Origin: Rhizobium sp. BK376
Lineage (GTDB): Bacteria > Pseudomonadota > Alphaproteobacteria > Rhizobiales > Rhizobiaceae
DNA length: 64,000 nt
Assembly: GCF_004341625.1 (NCBI RefSeq)
Contig: NZ_SLZG01000004.1
Coordinates: forward strand, 62,001-126,000
Direction of reading: 5' to 3'
Both the position numbers and the translations under genes were made by a program. Of this stretch, positions 37,959 to 45,365 are shown in pieces. Every line of letters starts with the position of its first letter. Position 1 is the stretch's first letter. The notes under the pieces are model-generated. The model was not told the DNA's origin and did not search any database. It was given only the letters and a program-made list of their open reading frames with translations.

Positions 37959-39578
37959 ATGGATTTGCCCCCTCACGACCTGCCGGACGACGTTGACGCG
38001 CTGAAAGCGATGGTCCTCGCGATGGCGCGCGAGCAGGCTGCGAAAGAAGCCCGACTGAAGGCCGCTGAAGCTGAGATCGCCCGGTTGGAGGCGGTGGAGA
38101 AGAGCGCCAACGAGCGGATTGCCAACCTCACATCGATCCTGAAGGTTCTGCAGCGTACCCAACATGGCACCCGTTCCGAGCGACTGCGCCGTGGTGTCAA
38201 TGACGAGCAGGTGTCCTTTGCCTTCGAGGAAGTCGAGACCGGCCTTTCGGCAATCCAGAGCGAGCTTGATCACGCGGCCAAGGACAAGCCGAAACGGGCA
38301 GCACGTCCGCGCAAGGGTTTTGCCGCTCATCTCGAACGCATCGAGGAAGTGATCGAGCCGGAGATCCCTGCTGAATACGTGGGCTTGGAAAAGGTCCTGA
38401 TCGGTGAGGACCGCTCCGAACGGCTGGATGTCGTGCCGCCGAAGTTCCGGGTCATCGTGACGCGCCGCCCCAAATACACCTTCCGCGGCCACGATGGCGT
38501 GCTCCAGGCTTTGGCACCGGCGCACATCATCGAAAGCGGCCTGCCGACGGAGCGGCTGCTCGCCTATATCGCCGTCTCCAAATACGCCGACGGCCTTCCG
38601 CTTTACCGGCAGGAGGCAATCTATCTACGCGACGGGGTCGAGATCAGCCGATCGTTGATGGCCCAGTGGATGGGGCATCTGGGCTTCGAACTTCAGATTT
38701 GCGCCGATTACATCCTTGAGCGCGTCAAGGAGGGTGAAAGGATCTTCGCCGACGAAACGACCTTACCCACTCTTGCGCCCGGTTCGGGGAAAGCGACGAA
38801 GGCCTGGCTTTGGGCTTATGCTCGCGATGATAGACCCTATGGCGGAACCAGCCCGCCGATGGTGGCCTATCGGTTTGAGGACAGTAGGGGCGCTGACTGC
38901 GTGGTGCGTCATCTCGCCGGATTCAGCGGCATCCTGCAAGTTGACGGCTACTCGGCTTATACCAGTCTCGCCAAGACGCGTGCCAAAGACGGCAGCAATG
39001 AAACGATCCGGCTCGCAGGATGCTGGGCGCATCTTCGCCGCAAGTTTTACGACCTTCACATCAGTGGTGTCTCAAAGGCTGCAACGGACACGATCATCGC
39101 GATGACCGAGCTGTGGCGCATCGAGGATGATGTCCGCGGTCGGGATGCCGACAGCCGTTCCATGCTGCGTCAGGAAAAATCTGCAACAATCGTCTCCGAA
39201 CTCTTTGATCTTTGGGAGAAGGAGCTGGGCAAGGTCTCTGGCAAGTCCAAGACCGCCGAAGCAATCCGTTACGCGCTCACCCGGCGCGAAGCACTGGAGC
39301 GTTTCCTGACGGACGGCCGGATCGAAATTGACTCCAATATCGTCGAGCGCGCGATCAGGCCCCAAACAATTACGAGAAAGAACAGTCTATTCGCCGGCAG
39401 CGAGGGCGGTGGACGGACTTGGGCGACGCTGGCCACGCTTCTCCAGACGGCCAAAATGAACAAAGTCGATCCGCTCGACTGGCTTTCCCAGACCTTGACC
39501 CGCATCGCGAAAGGCTGGCCAGTATCCGAGCTCGAGGCACTTATGCCATGGAACTTCAAGCCTGACGCCATCGGCTAA
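37959..39578 (+). CDS. tnpC: IS66 transposase TnpC
   Basis: The 539-aa DDE transposase is intact. It has an N-terminal coiled coil (about residues 10-65), a leucine-zipper and zinc-finger-like region, and the DDE_Tnp_IS66 catalytic domain. Catalytic acidic residues lie in RIFADETTLPTL, ILQVDGYSAYTSLAK and the C-terminal DGRIEIDSNIVERAIRP. It ends eight bases before the right terminus of the element. Confidence 0.95.
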   Translation: MDLPPHDLPDDVDALKAMVLAMAREQAAKEARLKAAEAEIARLEAVEKSANERIANLTSILKVLQRTQHGTRSERLRRGVNDEQVSFAFEEVETGLSAIQSELDHAAKDKPKRAARPRKGFAAHLERIEEVIEPEIPAEYVGLEKVLIGEDRSERLDVVPPKFRVIVTRRPKYTFRGHDGVLQALAPAHIIESGLPTERLLAYIAVSKYADGLPLYRQEAIYLRDGVEISRSLMAQWMGHLGFELQICADYILERVKEGERIFADETTLPTLAPGSGKATKAWLWAYARDDRPYGGTSPPMVAYRFEDSRGADCVVRHLAGFSGILQVDGYSAYTSLAKTRAKDGSNETIRLAGCWAHLRRKFYDLHISGVSKAATDTIIAMTELWRIEDDVRGRDADSRSMLRQEKSATIVSELFDLWEKELGKVSGKSKTAEAIRYALTRREALERFLTDGRIEIDSNIVERAIRPQTITRKNSLFAGSEGGGRTWATLATLLQTAKMNKVDPLDWLSQTLTRIAKGWPVSELEALMPWNFKPDAIG

Positions 39579-39586
39579 CCGCTTAC

Positions 39587-39629
39587 TATCCTTCTTACAA
39601 CGCGGGCAATAGGCCGGTAAGGGCGGCAT
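39587..39629 (-). pseudogene. HNH endonuclease-like gene, N-terminal part (split by IS66)
   Basis: Fourteen codons, MPPLPAYCPRCKKD, give the start of the interrupted gene and the first CxxC of its zinc ribbon. The interval includes the right target copy (39587-39594). When the IS and one target copy are removed the reading continues KKD-IASDAPFCTCG without a frame break. The ATG at 39629 is the likely start; the frame is open further upstream but has no other signal. Confidence 0.72.
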
Positions 39630-39726
39630 CCTAAGTTCGAAGTCGTCGGGAGGCTGGCTCAAGTGTTTTCCTAGCGTGGTGACTAAAGAGCTTGCTCCTG
39701 CATCCACCGTCGATGCAGCGGGACAG

Positions 39727-40245
39727 TTAGATCGCTTCCGACAAGTCAACGACTACGATCTCGTAGCCACTTTTCGCGACTTTAGTTCGAGCCCGTTTAG
39801 CCATCGACGGCGAGACCACAAAATAAAATCTATCACCGCTCATAATCGATAGCTTGGCAAGCGTCTTCGCCATTCTATTGTCAATCACCCCCTTCGGGTT
39901 CCCCGATGTTGTGACCTCTGCCGCGATGCGAACCTCATCGCCAAAAATGCCCTGTAAGTCGGGCTCGTTCATTGTCCCAGTGGATCTCGGATTCCAGTGC
40001 CAGTTAAAGGTTTGGACGGCTGGCCGATAGACTATAAGCCATTCCAACGCTTTGATAAGGGCATGCTCATGTTGGATTTGGTTAAGGTCTTCATAGATCT
40101 TTTTGCGGAGTGAAAAGAGAACGGACATTGCGTCATCAACCGACGAGAGGGATTCCAGGGAGATTGCCCTTATAGCCGCCAGCAATTGATTCAGATCGCT
40201 CCAAAGTTTCTCCCGACATTGTTCTATGGTGCCCATAACCTTCAT
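39727..40245 (-). CDS. PD-(D/E)XK nuclease-like protein
   Basis: The 172-aa protein has a helical N-terminal half and a C-terminal alpha/beta part. That part has NEPDLQGIFGDEVRIAAEVTTSGNPKGVID (about residues 93-122), resembling PD-(D/E)XK enzymes: D96 as the acidic residue and E110 before the core, with T112 in place of the usual lysine. The start at 40245 has GGAGG ten bases upstream; an in-frame ATG at 40368 exists. The nuclease assignment is by motif only. It is divergent from the serine recombinase and 98 bases upstream of the original HNH start. Confidence 0.5.
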   Translation of the reverse strand: MKVMGTIEQCREKLWSDLNQLLAAIRAISLESLSSVDDAMSVLFSLRKKIYEDLNQIQHEHALIKALEWLIVYRPAVQTFNWHWNPRSTGTMNEPDLQGIFGDEVRIAAEVTTSGNPKGVIDNRMAKTLAKLSIMSGDRFYFVVSPSMAKRARTKVAKSGYEIVVVDLSEAI

Positions 40246-40327
40246 CAGTTTTCGTCCTCCGTTCACTCTCTCGGCATTGAGCGCTTTTCGCAATCTAAGC
40301 GGAAGTCTCTTTTGCGTATAGCTTAAC

Positions 40328-40409
40328 CGAACCGGATTATGTCTGGTTCGATAAATCGTATTTGACATTTAAAACGAACCGATTATTGTGAAACCACTCA
40401 AATCGAACC
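40328..40409 (+). promoter_or_regulatory. Recombinase promoter with four CGAACC motifs
   Basis: CGAACC (or its complement GGTTCG) occurs at 40328-40333, 40345-40350 (inverted), 40375-40380 and 40404-40409. A promoter TTGACA (40362-40367) / TATTGT (40384-40389, 16-base spacer) drives the recombinase, and the third motif lies within it. The first two face each other as an inverted pair. They could be operator half-sites or recombination sites for the recombinase. The region also lies upstream of the nuclease-like gene. Confidence 0.55.
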
Positions 40410-40421
40410 AATGGTTTCTTT

Positions 40422-41033
40422 ATGTCATTTGTCCGCGCATATCTCAGGGCCTCCACTACCGACCAAGATGCAAATCGCGCCAGAGAAGAGTTGGTGAAAT
40501 TTGCTTCTGAGCGAAACGTCAAAATCGCATCATTTTATGCAGAGAACGAAACCGGAGCGTCGTTGAAGCGCCCTGAGTTGTTTAGGCTTCTTAGCGATTG
40601 CGGAGCGGGTGATGTGTTGTTGGTCGAGCAGATCGACCGGCTAAGCCGCCTCAATTCGGACGACTGGAACTGCCTGAAGCAGCAAATCCAATCAAAGCGA
40701 GTGAAGGTGGTGTCAATGGACCTGCCAACTTCGTGGATGATGGCTAAGACCGATACCGACGAAATCCAAGATCGAATACTGGAAGCGGTCAATTCGATGA
40801 TGATGGATTTACTCGCGACCTTTGCACGCAAAGACTATGAAGATCGGAGAAGGCGGCAATCGCAAGGAATTGCGAAAGCCAAAAGTGAGGGAAAATATCG
40901 GGGGCGTCCTGAAGACAAGATCCGGAATGCTGCAATTCGAAAGATGCTGGCCATTGGTCAAAGTTGGAGTTCAATTGTTGCAGCTACCGGATGTTCCAGA
41001 TCCACACTAGCAAGACTGTCAAAGTTGCCGTAA
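40422..41033 (+). CDS. Serine recombinase (resolvase/invertase family)
   Basis: The 203-aa protein has the resolvase catalytic domain: VRAYLRASTTDQD with nucleophile S11, then FYAENETGASLKRPELFRLLSDCGAGDVLLVEQIDRLSR with the conserved arginines (DRLSR, residues 72-76). A C-terminal helix-turn-helix follows (about 165-203, GRPEDKIRNAAIRKMLAIGQSWSSIVAATGCSRSTLARL). It could resolve or invert DNA in this element, or serve as an invertase controlling the adjacent genes. There is no strong ribosome-binding site before the ATG. Confidence 0.88.
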   Translation: MSFVRAYLRASTTDQDANRAREELVKFASERNVKIASFYAENETGASLKRPELFRLLSDCGAGDVLLVEQIDRLSRLNSDDWNCLKQQIQSKRVKVVSMDLPTSWMMAKTDTDEIQDRILEAVNSMMMDLLATFARKDYEDRRRRQSQGIAKAKSEGKYRGRPEDKIRNAAIRKMLAIGQSWSSIVAATGCSRSTLARLSKLP

Positions 41034-41462
41034 TCAGAGCTGCTTATTTGCGAACTTTCTGAATTGTTCTGAGTAGAAAAGCTTCGGTTCATTATACAGA
41101 TCGGCATCTGACACCACCGGGAAATTAAAATAGTCCTCAGCGAAGAGATATAGCCACCAAGAAATGCTCTTTCGAATATGAGGATTGTTCACGGTGATGT
41201 CGATGCACTCGCATATGACTGAATCCTCCCCCGCAGCGAATACCGCTATTCCAATGTGGCCCTTTCCGAAGTGACTCTTGATCGTAAGCCAGATCGATCC
41301 GTTTGTTTTGGGAACCTCAATTGATCGGTCATCGTAAACGCGGCGAGCCGGATGATTCAGAGGGAGATTTGATGGCACGGTCACTATATCAACATAGTAT
41401 CCAGGCACAATTCTACGAATGTTTGTATATGTTTCAAATTCAAAAATTTTATTAGGCTTCAT
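41034..41462 (-). CDS. Hypothetical protein
   Basis: I do not recognise this 142-aa protein. It begins MKPNKIFEFETYTNIRRIVPGYYVDIVTV and contains HIGIAVFAAGEDSVICECIDI and a tryptophan pair (SWWLYLFAEDYF). There are no membrane segments, and the pattern of short strands suggests a beta-rich globular fold. It is convergent with the recombinase and directly downstream of the HUH-like gene on the same strand. It is AT-rich like its neighbours. Confidence 0.6.
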   Translation of the reverse strand: MKPNKIFEFETYTNIRRIVPGYYVDIVTVPSNLPLNHPARRVYDDRSIEVPKTNGSIWLTIKSHFGKGHIGIAVFAAGEDSVICECIDITVNNPHIRKSISWWLYLFAEDYFNFPVVSDADLYNEPKLFYSEQFRKFANKQL

Positions 41463-41508
41463 AAATTGATATTTCTATTATTTGAGCGATGAAATTACTT
41501 GCGCATTT

Positions 41509-42210
41509 TTATTGAATTATAATATTGGTTGAAATCTTACAGGTTGGTGATTTGTAAAACGGATACTTCTTTGATGAAGTACGTGGGTAAACTCTCAGAA
41601 GCTCGATACCCCCATCATTACCATTTATGAAACGCTGATTTCGCGCAAACTTTGTTGTGTAAGAAATCAAGTTTCTGAGCGATCCTATTTCAGGATCGAA
41701 CTTCGAAAATGTTACCGTCTCAATTGGATAAAGGTCTAGGTTCCTCATGGTTACTTCCGTTGAGGTTCCGAAGAGACCGTTGCTCTGATAGAATTTATCA
41801 AACTGATCGGCTGTCTTTGGATGGATCAACAGCAAGCCATGAAAATGCGGCTTTGAGATCGGGCGCATGAAAGCGTTGTATCGGGAATTCTCATCATCCA
41901 AATATAGCTGGAGTAGCGGTTGATATTTCGAATTATTATCGACCGATCGAGAGATAAACATTGACGAAAGGCGATAATAAAATTTATCAAGGGATTCATT
42001 TGTAATATTCTGACGCTTTATAGAATAAAAATCGTCAGTGAAGTTTGTATATAACTGTATTGTTACAAAATATAAGGTTTTTTGTAGGTATTTGTTTAAA
42101 TTGAAGTTATTTGACTTCATATCATGCCCTAAATCAAATTCAATTTTATTGATTATGTTTTCATAGGCATTATTGCATTCAAATACGTGATTTATATTAT
42201 TTAAGTCCAT
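41509..42210 (-). CDS. HUH/Rep-like protein (putative rolling-circle initiator)
   Basis: The 233-aa protein has the three motifs of single-tyrosine HUH endonucleases in order: YFVTIQLYTN (residues 47-56, motif 1), PHFHGLLLIHP (121-131, H122 and H124) and LISYTTKFARN (181-191, Y184 and K187). Such enzymes nick DNA to start rolling-circle replication or transfer of phages, plasmids and integrated elements. Sequence is very AT-rich (N and Y heavy), unlike the core. It lies between the integrase and the unknown 142-aa gene. The call is motif-based; no family name is certain. Confidence 0.6.
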   Translation of the reverse strand: MDLNNINHVFECNNAYENIINKIEFDLGHDMKSNNFNLNKYLQKTLYFVTIQLYTNFTDDFYSIKRQNITNESLDKFYYRLSSMFISRSVDNNSKYQPLLQLYLDDENSRYNAFMRPISKPHFHGLLLIHPKTADQFDKFYQSNGLFGTSTEVTMRNLDLYPIETVTFSKFDPEIGSLRNLISYTTKFARNQRFINGNDGGIELLRVYPRTSSKKYPFYKSPTCKISTNIIIQ

Positions 42211-42449
42211 AATAATTTATCCATTATGTATTTCATTTTATATAGTTTATGAGATTTATTTTAGGTAATAATATTCTATAGCTTTGGCTTCAACCAAAGA
42301 CATCAAGAAATATATTATTCGGGCTTTATAGCGGCAGCGTCCAAGCAGTATTCTGACAATAGACGCAGAGCCGAAAAGATGATCCAAATTATGTTGTGGT
42401 ATTTATCAGAGATGTAAAATTCTAAGTTATGATAATATTTAAAATTTAA

Positions 42450-42611
42450 TTATGTAAAAGCCATATCATCGGTAAATTTTCTTATTTTGTTTGAGATGTA
42501 TGTGATTTTTACATAGGACTCATAATCCCCGTTCTCAGCATATGTTGACTGCAATTCTTTTACATCTTGAAAAAATTTAGAGCGAAAACTTGGGTCTGCA
42601 ATCAACCGCAT
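42450..42611 (-). CDS. Small protein coupled to the integrase
   Basis: A 53-codon frame begins at the ATG one base after the integrase stop (TAAGATG), an arrangement typical of translational coupling. The product starts MRLIADPSFRSKFFQDVKEL, is charged, has no membrane segment and has no family that I recognise. Its position next to an integrase makes a recombination directionality factor conceivable, but it lacks a visible winged-helix motif. The remaining bases to 42210 are AT-rich and show nothing else. Confidence 0.5.
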   Translation of the reverse strand: MRLIADPSFRSKFFQDVKELQSTYAENGDYESYVKITYISNKIRKFTDDMAFT

Positions 42612-42612
42612 C

Positions 42613-43953
42613 TTATAGTTTATCAATATTCTGGTCCTTTTCTAAATCTGCGCGTCCTTTCTCGTGAGCTTGAGCGAGAGCGTTATATTTCGACTTAAGC
42701 GTATAGCCGTTGCCATAGTGGTTCCCGATCACGCCTTGCTTGTGCCCCAAAATTGCATTTGCGAGACGGTCTTCGCATCCACTGTTTCTGAGAAGATCGG
42801 CAAGCCGATGCCTAAAGCAGTAAAAGGTCTTGCCGGTATATTGCTTTAGAAATTTTCGTGCAGTCGCACTGACAGTTTCCCCGCCATTGTCACGGCGATA
42901 TCTCGCAAACCCATTTGGAAAGCGTTTCATCCAAGCCAGGGCTTCACCATAGAGCGGAATCTCCCTATGGCGATCCCCTCCGCTCTTTACCTTCACCCGA
43001 AACTCATTCGCATCAATTTTGATGTATGGAATCTCGGCATCCAGAACGATGTCGCTGGAGGTGAGCAAAGCCAACTCTTTGCAGCCAGCACCAGTATACA
43101 TCGCGACGAAAATGATTGCCTTCAGCTCATCATTCATAGTGCTGCTTTTCAGTCTTAGAGTGATTTCCTCAATTTCCGACTCCGAGAACGCTTTTCGATG
43201 GCCTCTTACAGAATCCTCAATCCCTTTGATCTGGAAGGGATTCGGAAGCTCGGGATAGTCAACTTCAAAAACAGCGCTCACAATTTTTCGAAGATGCATA
43301 ATCTTTTTGTTTGCCGTGGAGGCCGTAATTTTCTTGATCGAGACATCCGAAATAAGCTTGTCCCGAAACCGATATGCATCCCTTTTTGTGAGCTTTCGAA
43401 CGTCCAAATCCCCAATTGTCTCGACAAGTTCTGTCATCGCGAGCTCAATTGGCTTGTGTGCTTTCTGAAATTCCCGAGGCGTTCGCTTCAAATCCTTGTC
43501 TCGCGTGATCTCCTTATATCTAGTGTAGATCTCCTCTATCTTGAGCTTGGAGTTCAGTGCGGATGCTAGAGCTCCAGCCCTAACTTTCGGGTCGCTGGGC
43601 AGAGATTGAATGGCATCAAGGTTTGCCCCTACTACCTCGATAAGGTCCGAGACTGGCACGGCTTCGACATCGTCAGGAAACGCACTAATTCCGACATCGG
43701 CTGCCAACCTTTTAAATTCAGTAGCGCCGACAAAATCCGGATCTTGAGCCGCCAACTTAAGTATAGAATCGTATTTCTTATCCATCTTATGATAAGAAGC
43801 AGTTGCTAACTCAGGATTTTTTGTTCCGAGAGAATATACAAACTCACATTTATTTCCAAATTTATGCCTAAGGTGAGCAGGTATCGCTCTTCTAAAGTAA
43901 TATACCTCATCGCGTTTATGTAAGTAATTTAATTTCAAATGCTTTCCTTCCAA
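42613..43953 (-). CDS. Tyrosine-type integrase (DUF6538-like), catalytic residues substituted
   Basis: The 446-aa protein starts MEGKHLKLNYLHKRDEVYYFRRAIPAHLRHKFG, the N-terminal pattern of DUF6538 integrases. The C-terminal domain has a lysine-bearing strand (K321/K323), FRHRLADLL with R381, ILGHKQGV with H403, and Y413. In YTGAGCKELALL the usual first arginine is G290, and the box II histidine is Y378. It is next to the 3' end of tRNA-Ser, as expected for an element integrated there. Activity is doubtful without the first arginine. Confidence 0.85.
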   Translation of the reverse strand: MEGKHLKLNYLHKRDEVYYFRRAIPAHLRHKFGNKCEFVYSLGTKNPELATASYHKMDKKYDSILKLAAQDPDFVGATEFKRLAADVGISAFPDDVEAVPVSDLIEVVGANLDAIQSLPSDPKVRAGALASALNSKLKIEEIYTRYKEITRDKDLKRTPREFQKAHKPIELAMTELVETIGDLDVRKLTKRDAYRFRDKLISDVSIKKITASTANKKIMHLRKIVSAVFEVDYPELPNPFQIKGIEDSVRGHRKAFSESEIEEITLRLKSSTMNDELKAIIFVAMYTGAGCKELALLTSSDIVLDAEIPYIKIDANEFRVKVKSGGDRHREIPLYGEALAWMKRFPNGFARYRRDNGGETVSATARKFLKQYTGKTFYCFRHRLADLLRNSGCEDRLANAILGHKQGVIGNHYGNGYTLKSKYNALAQAHEKGRADLEKDQNIDKL

Positions 43954-44223
43954 AGAGATTGAGCCAATGGAGGAGTTTGTACATCAGAATGCCGACGAAG
44001 TCAAAATATATTTTCAAATCCGAAAAATCTATACTTTAAATTATCAAACAATGAAAATGTTAAATTACAGCTTTACTTCGATAATAAAAGAAGCGCGAAA
44101 GACTAAATAGGCTAAACAGAATAATATGCGCCAGTCGCAAGGGGATTTTGTAGCAGAATTTGTAGCATCGCCGCATCTGCGGCGAGCTAAGCAATTGAAT
44201 TTAAAGTGAAAACTGCAATAAAA

Positions 44224-44315
44224 TGGCGGAGAGGGTGGGATTTGAACCCACGATACCCTTGCAGGTATGCCGCATTTCGAGTGCGGTGCATTCGACCACT
44301 CTGCCACCTCTCCGC
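44224..44315 (-). tRNA. tRNA-Ser (anticodon CGA)
   Basis: The 92-nt gene on the minus strand reads GCGGAGAGGTGGCAGAGTGG at its 5' end, has the anticodon loop CTCGAAA (anticodon CGA), a long variable arm characteristic of tRNA-Ser, a T-arm with GGGTTCAAATCCC, and an encoded CCA at 44224-44226. It reads UCG codons. Its 3' end faces the accessory region, with the integrase about 270 bases away. Confidence 0.95.
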
Positions 44316-44411
44316 ATATTTGGTCGGCGCATATGTGTTGCGCGGGGCGGTACATAGCCATAGTCGCGGACGATGGCAAGCGCGAATATTGAAGTCTGTC
44401 ATGCTTTTGTC

Positions 44412-44440
44412 TTGACAGTTTTGCCGGCCTCGCGTATCCC
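44412..44440 (+). promoter_or_regulatory. Sigma-70-type promoter for rplU-rpmA
   Basis: TTGACA at 44412-44417 and TATCCC at 44435-44440 are separated by 17 bases. The leader to rplU is about 180 bases. The rest of the 300-base stretch between tRNA-Ser and rplU shows no coding sequence. Confidence 0.6.
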
Positions 44441-44618
44441 GCCTGCGCAGTTGGTGTGGTGTATTCCGTGCCTTGCCGCCTTGCCATAGTGCAGGGTTTC
44501 ACCGGCAGACAGAATTCTGGGCCTTGGCCTTCGAAATCCCTGCTAAACCTCGACTGAGAAAAAGACGGCCGCTTGCTCTATTGCGGGCAGAGCCGGAACG
44601 AACATGAAAGGATATAAT

Positions 44619-44936
44619 ATGTTCGCAGTCATCAAGACCGGCGGTAAACAGTACCGTGTGGCAGCAAACGACGTGCTGACCATCGAGAAGCTGGAAGTTA
44701 CCGCTGGCGAAACCGTAGAATTCACCGAAGTCCTCGTAGTCGGCGAAGGCGCCGATGCTGCGATTGGCGCGCCCTTCGTCAAGGGTGCCTCCGTCAAGGC
44801 CGAAGTGGTGGAGCATAACCGCGGCCCGAAGGTCATCTCCTTCAAGAAGCGCCGTCGTCAGAACTCCAAGCGCTCGCGCGGCCATCGCCAGCATCACACG
44901 GTTGTCCGTATCACGGACATCGTGGCTGCCCAGTAA
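44619..44936 (+). CDS. rplU: 50S ribosomal protein L21
   Basis: The 105-aa protein begins [26 protein letters not shown], the L21 signature, and contains [22 protein letters not shown] at the C-terminus, which binds 23S rRNA. The ATG at 44619 follows AAAGGA; an ATG at 44604 is less likely. The gene is first in the rplU-rpmA unit, and obgE lies a short distance downstream. Confidence 0.97.
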   Translation: MFAVIKTGGKQYRVAANDVLTIEKLEVTAGETVEFTEVLVVGEGADAAIGAPFVKGASVKAEVVEHNRGPKVISFKKRRRQNSKRSRGHRQHHTVVRITDIVAAQ

Positions 44937-44970
44937 TCGAACACGAGACAAGGTTTAAAGGAGAACTCCA

Positions 44971-45240
44971 ATGGCACACAAAAAAGCTGGCGGTTCGTCG
45001 CGCAACGGTCGTGACTCGCAGTCCAAGCGCCTTGGCGTGAAGAAGTTCGGCGGCGAAGCCGTCATCGCAGGCAACATTATCGTGCGTCAGCGCGGTACCG
45101 AATGGCATCCGGGTTCCAACGTCGGCCTCGGCAAGGATCATACGATTTTTGCGCTTACCGCCGGCAATGTGAACTACCGAACGAAGGCCAATGGTCGCGT
45201 CTACGTATCTGTAATGCCGAAAGCGGAAGCAGCGGAATAA
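44971..45240 (+). CDS. rpmA: 50S ribosomal protein L27
   Basis: The 89-aa protein starts [20 protein letters not shown] and contains [36 protein letters not shown], the L27 signature. The N-terminus reaches the peptidyl transferase centre. It has AAGGAGAA before the start, follows rplU after 34 bases and ends before a strong terminator. Confidence 0.97.
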
Positions 45241-45311
45241 GCCGGTAGCGCTCTAAAACAGCCGGCGTCTCATCGACCCGGCTGACCGCACTAGGTTCAG
45301 TCCAGAAAACA

Positions 45312-45340
45312 GGGGAGATGGGGCGCCATCTCCCCTTTTT
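45312..45340 (+). terminator. Rho-independent terminator after rpmA
   Basis: GGGGAGATGG (45312-45321) pairs perfectly with CCATCTCCCC (45326-45335) around GGCG, followed by TTTTTCTTT. It ends the ribosomal protein transcript before the acetyltransferase genes. Confidence 0.92.
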
Positions 45341-45365
45341 CTTTGTCCAAACAGGAGGACTGAAC

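Larger units (their letters stand above)
37081..39586 (+). mobile_element. IS66-family insertion sequence (2506 bp)
   Basis: The element has imperfect terminal inverted repeats. The left end starts GTAAGCGCGTAGGCCAT and the complement of the right end reads GTAAGCGGTTAGCCGAT. It is bounded by an exact 8-bp duplication (TATCCTTC). It carries tnpA, tnpB and tnpC in the standard IS66 order, with tnpB frameshifted. Its GC content is higher than the surrounding accessory DNA. It lies inside an HNH-like gene, between codons that rejoin in frame when the element is removed. Confidence 0.95.

Noticed and set aside
39387..39749. A 120-codon minus-strand frame across the right end of IS66
   Set aside because: It is a chimera of the true HNH N-terminus and IS antisense sequence, not a gene; the real fragment is 39587-39629.
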